From assembly GCA_020444165.1 (NCBI GenBank), contig JAHLLK010000043.1, forward strand, positions 1-47,295: 47,295 nucleotides of DNA, in the 5' to 3' direction. A program made the translations under genes and the position numbers. Source of the DNA: Deltaproteobacteria bacterium. GTDB lineage: Bacteria; Desulfobacterota; Desulfarculia; Desulfarculales; Desulfarculaceae. The notes under the pieces were generated by a model, which saw only the letters and a program-made list of their open reading frames with translations, was not told where the DNA came from and ran no database searches. Shown here piece after piece: positions 43,618 to 47,295 of the stretch (position 1 is its first letter; every line of letters begins with the position of its first letter).

Positions 43618-43884
43618 ATGAAGATGAAAATGGAAAACCAAATCTTCTATGGGACATTCAAAAAGAACAGGAACAGCGATATCAGGGTTAGCCTCGGTGA
43701 AATTGAAGGGAGCATTTACCTTGACATCCGCATGTGGACGGTAGGCCGGGAAGACAAATGGTACCCCACGTCGAGCGGGGTCTGTTTCCACACATCAAGT
43801 TTTGAGGGTCTGCAACAGGCCGTGAACGCTGTGGCTGAGCACCTAAGCAAGGAGCAGGCTGCTGGAGGTTCTAGTGAGCCCTGA
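43618..43884 (+). CDS. PC4/p15-like transcriptional coactivator family protein
   Basis: 88 residues from ATG 43618, with TAGGAG 5 bases before it. The sequence QIFYGTFKKNRNSDIRVSLGEI and then EGSIYLDIRMWTVGREDKWYPTSSGVCFHTSSFEGLQQAV follows the PC4 pattern: strands of a ssDNA-binding sheet ending in a W-Y-PT-GV turn and a helix. Bacterial PC4-like proteins bind single-stranded DNA and occur on phages and islands. Eleven bases after the HTH gene, so probably co-transcribed. Confidence 0.75.
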   Translation: MKMKMENQIFYGTFKKNRNSDIRVSLGEIEGSIYLDIRMWTVGREDKWYPTSSGVCFHTSSFEGLQQAVNAVAEHLSKEQAAGGSSEP

Positions 43885-43898
43885 TCGTGAATATCCCA

Positions 43899-43934
43899 GC
43901 CCGTGCCTCCTAAATCATCAAGGGAGGCACGGGC
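43899..43934 (+). terminator. Strong hairpin after the PC4-like gene
   Basis: GCCCGTGCCTCC (43899-43910) pairs perfectly with GGAGGCACGGGC (43923-43934) around 12 bases. No T run follows, so termination efficiency is uncertain. Confidence 0.7.
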
Positions 43935-43964
43935 CACCACCACTAACTAATGAAAATTATTAGC

Positions 43965-43993
43965 TTTTATGATGGCAAGTTATGTTTTATAAT
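43965..43993 (+). promoter_or_regulatory. AT-rich promoter-like region before the gene at 44015
   Basis: TATAAT is present at 43988-43993, 21 bases before the ATG, in a strongly AT-rich patch after a terminator. The -35 position (TTTTAT at 43965-43970) is weak. Confidence 0.4.
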
Positions 43994-44014
43994 AAAATAT
44001 AAAGTGATTTCGAT

Positions 44015-44434
44015 ATGTTAGCCGTAGAAGCCATCATGAACCGCCAAAGTTGGACAGGGAAATGGGCACCAACCATAACCACGAAAGACGCAGGCAGCGA
44101 GGCCATGTTTGAGAAGGTCAGCTTTGAGGGGTTGGCCGAAGTGTTCCTTGCGGACCAGATCGCAGCCGAGCACTTGGAGCCATACTTCAACGGCAGGCCG
44201 GTGCTGCATATCTCCTACGAGGTGATATGCGCCTACGTCCTCAACCGCATCCAGCAAGGGGCTGGTGCTGATCAGGTTGATGGGGAACTGCTGACCCTGA
44301 AGCGCATGTTTGAGAACGCCATGGCCGCAGTCCCGCCCATGGTTGTTCATGCGCCGCGCATCCCGCTGCCGGATGAGGTCGAGGCAATGCGTAGGGCGTG
44401 GCTGCGATCCGGCCAAGACAACGGCAAAATGTAG
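44015..44434 (+). CDS. Hypothetical protein of the island
   Basis: 139 residues; family not recognised. No signal or membrane segment. A helical, acidic middle (FEGLAEVFLADQIAAEHLEPYF, then ISYEVICAYVLNRIQQG) and a Pro-rich end (VPPMVVHAPRIPLPDEVEAMRRAW) can be seen. The ATG at 44015 has no clear ribosome site; ATG 44036 is the alternative. It is followed after 28 bases by the small membrane protein gene, presumably in one transcript. Confidence 0.5.
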   Translation: MLAVEAIMNRQSWTGKWAPTITTKDAGSEAMFEKVSFEGLAEVFLADQIAAEHLEPYFNGRPVLHISYEVICAYVLNRIQQGAGADQVDGELLTLKRMFENAMAAVPPMVVHAPRIPLPDEVEAMRRAWLRSGQDNGKM

Positions 44435-44462
44435 CGGCCTACGCCAGCACGAGGAGCATCCG

Positions 44463-44714
44463 ATGCCACAAGAACCCAGCTCCAAGGAGCTACTGAAGCA
44501 GTTCGAGGCTATCTGCAAGGAGCAGCAATATGAATACGAGTCCATCTATGCTGATGTCCAGCAAGCTTTGGCTATGTTGGAAGGCGGGAGTCATGGACCT
44601 GCCTTGGTGGCCCTGGCCTGCATTGGCATCGGAGTATTGGTGGGCAAGCCCTACGGCCAGAAGATCATAGAGCGCGGCTTCGATGCCGTCGACGGTAGAG
44701 AGCGGGGAGAATGA
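44463..44714 (+). CDS. Small single-span membrane protein, paralogue of 36935-37189
   Basis: 83 residues from ATG 44463 (GAGGAG upstream). A charged helix (SSKELLKQFEAICKEQQYEYE) precedes one hydrophobic helix (GPALVALACIGIGVLVG) and a tail (GQKIIERGFDAVDGRERGE). Plan, length and the residues after the helix match the copy beside the hmdU-kinase-like gene. Duplication within one element suggests a defined role, perhaps as small membrane partners of defence proteins, but this is a guess. Confidence 0.6.
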   Translation: MPQEPSSKELLKQFEAICKEQQYEYESIYADVQQALAMLEGGSHGPALVALACIGIGVLVGKPYGQKIIERGFDAVDGRERGE

Positions 44715-44893
44715 TGGGCATTCCCATACCTGACCGGTTTTCGCTCCACGGCTCTCAGGACCTCTCAGGGGGTCGCTTACTTCCCGGCCCCCGGTTCCCC
44801 GCGCCGGGTATGATCGGCGCTCCTGAGCGCTCTCCAAGGTTTATGCGATCTTCCGAGGCGGTGAGGCGGCGGTGGACGGGTAAGGCGAGTTGA
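44711..44893 (+). CDS. Possible small frame before the integrase, doubtful
   Basis: 60 codons whose ATG overlaps the stop of the preceding gene (ATGATGG). The sequence is rich in Pro, Arg, Gly and Ser, with no recognisable domain. Only the coupling and position argue for it. Confidence 0.2.
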   Translation: MMGIPIPDRFSLHGSQDLSGGRLLPGPRFPAPGMIGAPERSPRFMRSSEAVRRRWTGKAS

Positions 44894-44902
44894 GGTAACG
44901 GT

Positions 44903-45961
44903 ATGGGCTCTATCTACAAACGAGGCAACACATACTGGATAAAATACTACCGCGACGGCAAGCCGTATAGGGAGTCATCCAAAAGCAACCGTGAGACCGA
45001 TGCGCGTAGGCTGCTCCGCAAGCGCGAGGGGGAAATCGCGGAGGGACGTATACCTGGCCTCTACTTTGACCGCATCAAATTCAAGGAACTGACCGAAGAC
45101 TATATCTTGGACTATAAGGTCAATGGCAAGAAGACGTTGGTCAAGGCGGAACGCATTGTCAGGCTGCACCTGCTGCCTTTCTTCGGCAATTCTCCCGCGT
45201 CCAACGTCACCACCCCACTAGTTAAAAGATACATCGCCCATCGCCTGGACCAGGGCGCGAGCGAGGGCACCATCAACCGAGAGTTGAGCGCCATCAAACG
45301 CGCATTCAATCTGGCTAGCCGCTGCACCCCGCCCAAGGTGGCGCAGGTGCCGTATATCCCAATGCTGGCTGAACGCAACACCAGGCGGGGGTTCTTCGAG
45401 CACGACGATTTTTTGGCCCTGCGGGACGCCTTGCCGCAACACCTGAAGGGCATGGTGACCTTCGCTTATAAATCCGGCTGGAGGGTGGGTGAGATAACCG
45501 GCCTGACTTGGGACCAGGTCGATCTCAAGCAGGGGGTGGTCAGATTAGAGACCGGAACAACAAAGAATGGCGAAGGCAGGACCGTGTACCTTGATGAAGA
45601 GCTTATGGCGGTATTTAGGGAACAGTTCAGCAGCCGTCAGTTGGGCTGCCTCTATGTGTTTCATCGTCAGGGCGTGAAGATCGGGCGCTTTGACAAATCA
45701 TGGCGCAGGGCCTGTATGGACGCCGGGGTGGAAGGTAGAATCTTCCACGACCTGAGGCGAACAGCCGTCAGGAACATGGTGAGGGCCGGGGTCAATGAAC
45801 GCGTGGCCATGACCATATCCGGCCATAAGACCAGGTCGGTGTTTGACCGCTACAACATCGTCAACGACGAGGACCTCAGAAGGGCATCAGGGCAGGTTTG
45901 CAGGTTTTTGAAGGAAAAGGACGGGCACACTCCCGGGCACACAAACGAAAAAAGGGGCTAG
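44903..45961 (+). CDS. Tyrosine-recombinase integrase of the tRNA-Phe island
   Basis: 352 residues, GAGGTAAC before the ATG. It has an N-terminal arm-binding domain (SIYKRGNTYWIKYYRDGKPYRES), a core-binding SAM-like domain (about 60-165) and a catalytic domain with Arg194 (SGWRVGEI), Lys221 (TTKN), His282-x-x-Arg285 (HDLRRTA), His308 (SGHKT) and the nucleophile Tyr317 (DRYNIV). All six residues are present, so it should be active. It reads toward attR and its stop codon lies within the stem of the terminator shared with tRNA-Phe. It catalyses site-specific insertion at the tRNA 3' end. Confidence 0.96.
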   Translation: MGSIYKRGNTYWIKYYRDGKPYRESSKSNRETDARRLLRKREGEIAEGRIPGLYFDRIKFKELTEDYILDYKVNGKKTLVKAERIVRLHLLPFFGNSPASNVTTPLVKRYIAHRLDQGASEGTINRELSAIKRAFNLASRCTPPKVAQVPYIPMLAERNTRRGFFEHDDFLALRDALPQHLKGMVTFAYKSGWRVGEITGLTWDQVDLKQGVVRLETGTTKNGEGRTVYLDEELMAVFREQFSSRQLGCLYVFHRQGVKIGRFDKSWRRACMDAGVEGRIFHDLRRTAVRNMVRAGVNERVAMTISGHKTRSVFDRYNIVNDEDLRRASGQVCRFLKEKDGHTPGHTNEKRG

Positions 45962-45979
45962 CCGAAAGTGGCTAACCCC
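45954..45979. terminator. Two-way terminator between integrase and tRNA-Phe
   Basis: GGGGCTAGCC (45954-45963) and GGCTAACCCC (45970-45979) pair with one mismatch. On the minus strand six T's follow, ending the tRNA transcript; on the plus strand CTTGTT follows. The integrase TAG stop is part of the stem. It replaces the displaced chromosomal terminator near 26160-26191. Confidence 0.8.
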
Positions 45980-45989
45980 TTGTTATCCT

Positions 45990-46034
45990 TGGTGCCGAGG
46001 GACGGAGTTGAACCGCCGACACGGGGATTTTCAG
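45990..46034. repeat. attR: island boundary inside tRNA-Phe
   Basis: 45 bases identical to 26203-26247. The element brings its own copy of this 3' segment, so the tRNA gene stays whole after integration. Crossover must lie within these 45 bases, probably in the anticodon-stem to T-arm part. Confidence 0.95.
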
Positions 46035-46065
46035 TCCCCTGCTCTACCAACTGAGCTACCTCGGC
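45990..46065 (-). tRNA. tRNA-Phe (anticodon GAA)
   Basis: 76-base cloverleaf on the minus strand starting at 46065. The acceptor stem GCCGAGG pairs with CCTCGGC and CCA is encoded. The D arm has AGCTCAGTTGGTAGAGC, the anticodon stem GGGGA/TCCCC surrounds the loop CTGAAAA, giving anticodon GAA, and the T loop is GTTCAACTC. It is intact and serves as the integration site of the island to its left. Confidence 0.97.
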
Positions 46066-46240
46066 TTGCCTTGCCGGACGATCTCGCACTTTATACCCAA
46101 CGGCCCGGGGCTCGTCAAGCGCAAACCAGCCCCCGCGCGGCATGGGGGTTGTGCCTGGGCCCCCGATTTGCTACACCCTACAAGGCCGGGCGATCCGCCG
46201 CCCGCCGCTGCCGGGTCACTCGCGCGCCGTGGGGGGGAAC

Positions 46241-47295
46241 ATGCTGGCCAAAGTCACTTCGTTAGCCGTGCTGGGAGTCAGCGCCTACCCCGTGGAGGTG
46301 GAGGTGGACCTGGCCCCGGGGCTCCCCATGTTCACCACCGTGGGCCTGCCCGACGGCGCGGTGCGGGAGTCCAAGGAGCGGGTGCGCTCGGCGCTGACCA
46401 ACGCCGGCTTCTACCTGCCGGTCTCCCGCATCACCGTGAACCTGGCCCCGGCCGATATCAAGAAGGAGGGCGCGGCCTTTGACCTGCCCATCTCGCTGGG
46501 CATCCTGGCCGCGGCTGGCGGGTTCCCGGCCGAGGCGCTGTTGGGCTTGGGCATCGTGGGCGAATTGGCCCTGGATGGGACCATCCGCCCGGTGCGCGGC
46601 CTCTTGCCCATGGCGGTGCGGGCCCGGGAGGAAGGGCTGCGGGCCATCATCGTGCCCGCGGCCAACGGCCCTGAGGCAGCCGTGGTGGAAGGCCTCACTG
46701 TCCTGGGCGCAGACCATCTGGGCCAGGTGGTGGAGCATCTGCGTGGCCAGGAAGAGCTGACCCGGGCCAGCCTGGACCCCGCCAGCCTGTGGGAGGAGCG
46801 CCCCGGCGGAACGGTGGACCTGAACGAGGTGCGGGGCCAGGAGCACGCCAAGCGGGCCCTGACCATCGCGGCGGCCGGGGGGCACAACCTCCTGATGCTG
46901 GGCCCGCCGGGCAGCGGCAAGACCATGCTGGCCCGCCGCCTGCCCTCCATCATGCCGCCCCTGACCTTTCCCGAAGCCCTGGGGGTCACCCAGGTGCATT
47001 CCGTGGCCGGGCTCTTGCCGCCGGGCCATCCCCTGGTCACCCACCGGCCCTTCCGCGACCCCCACCACACCGTGTCCGACGCCGGGCTCATCGGCGGCGG
47101 CTCGGTGCCCCGCCCCGGTGAGGTGAGCCTGGCCCACCACGGGGTGCTGTTCCTGGACGAACTGCCCGAGTTCAAGAAAAGCGTGCTGGAGGTGCTGCGG
47201 CAGCCCCTGGAGTCCGGCCGGGTGACCATCACCCGGGCCGCGGCCACCGTGGACTTCCCGGCCCGCTTCATGCTGGTGGCGGCCATGAACCCCTG
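46241..47295 (+). CDS. comM: YifB/ComM-family Mg-chelatase-like AAA+ ATPase (3' end outside window)
   Basis: First 351 residues of a protein usually about 510 long. The N-terminal Lon-protease-like domain begins [21 protein letters not shown] and includes [21 protein letters not shown]. The Mg-chelatase-type AAA+ domain has Walker [22 protein letters not shown], the conserved [19 protein letters not shown] block and Walker [10 protein letters not shown], then [14 protein letters not shown]. The window ends just after VAAMNP. In other bacteria ComM is a hexameric helicase that promotes branch migration in natural transformation. The ATG has GGGGGGGAAC upstream. GC-rich, chromosomal in character. 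Confidence 0.95.
   Translation, partial: MLAKVTSLAVLGVSAYPVEVEVDLAPGLPMFTTVGLPDGAVRESKERVRSALTNAGFYLPVSRITVNLAPADIKKEGAAFDLPISLGILAAAGGFPAEALLGLGIVGELALDGTIRPVRGLLPMAVRAREEGLRAIIVPAANGPEAAVVEGLTVLGADHLGQVVEHLRGQEELTRASLDPASLWEERPGGTVDLNEVRGQEHAKRALTIAAAGGHNLLMLGPPGSGKTMLARRLPSIMPPLTFPEALGVTQVHSVAGLLPPGHPLVTHRPFRDPHHTVSDAGLIGGGSVPRPGEVSLAHHGVLFLDELPEFKKSVLEVLRQPLESGRVTITRAAATVDFPARFMLVAAMNP

Overview
The window looks like chromosomal DNA of a GC-rich, metabolically versatile Desulfobacterota/deltaproteobacterium-type organism. This is an inference from high-GC third codon positions, large PAS-rich hybrid kinases, a periplasmic-binding-protein/PAS/PocR sensor, a stand-alone V4R protein and UPF0182. 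No rRNA or other species marker is present.

Positions 1-22301 are ordinary GC-rich chromosome. On the minus strand, 6342 to below 1 is a signalling operon: an extracytoplasmic ligand-binding PAS/PocR sensor without a kinase, a V4R protein, and a hybrid histidine kinase that runs off the left edge. Next come two overlapping unknown envelope genes, a UPF0182 membrane protein, a secreted alpha/beta hydrolase, a carboxyltransferase followed by a broken GNAT gene, a second hybrid kinase, a nitrilase-superfamily amidase with a PAS-LuxR regulator upstream, and a SAM methyltransferase flanked by two diverged direct repeats.

Positions 22302-26202 are a scrapyard: a DUF6979-like gene, a dead ABC-F ATPase, a glycolipid-binding-domain gene, remnants of two insertion sequences (IS1595-like and IS5-like), and two mirror-image arrays of four to five hairpins whose stems differ by compensating changes.

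Positions 26203-46034 are a 19.8-kb integrated element in the 3' end of tRNA-Phe. It is bounded by a 45-bp perfect repeat, with a tyrosine integrase next to the intact tRNA. It carries an XRE regulator and a type I restriction-modification operon. That operon holds three cargo genes between hsdS and hsdR: an Abi_C protein, a DUF6978 protein and a DUF1828/DUF1829 protein. Downstream are a DUF3644 HEPN-like protein and a protein resembling the helical domain of 5-hmdU DNA kinases, the phage thymidine-hypermodification family. The right half has a serine recombinase, a zinc-cluster protein, a possible gp32-like protein, a helicase split over two overlapping frames, an excisionase-type HTH protein, a PC4-like protein and two paralogous small membrane proteins. 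I read it as a defence island with its own maintenance module.

After the tRNA the GC-rich chromosome resumes with comM (yifB), cut by the right edge. The strongest candidates for something undescribed are the hairpin-array element at 24849-25529, the three-gene insert inside the hsd operon, and the hmdU-kinase-like gene.
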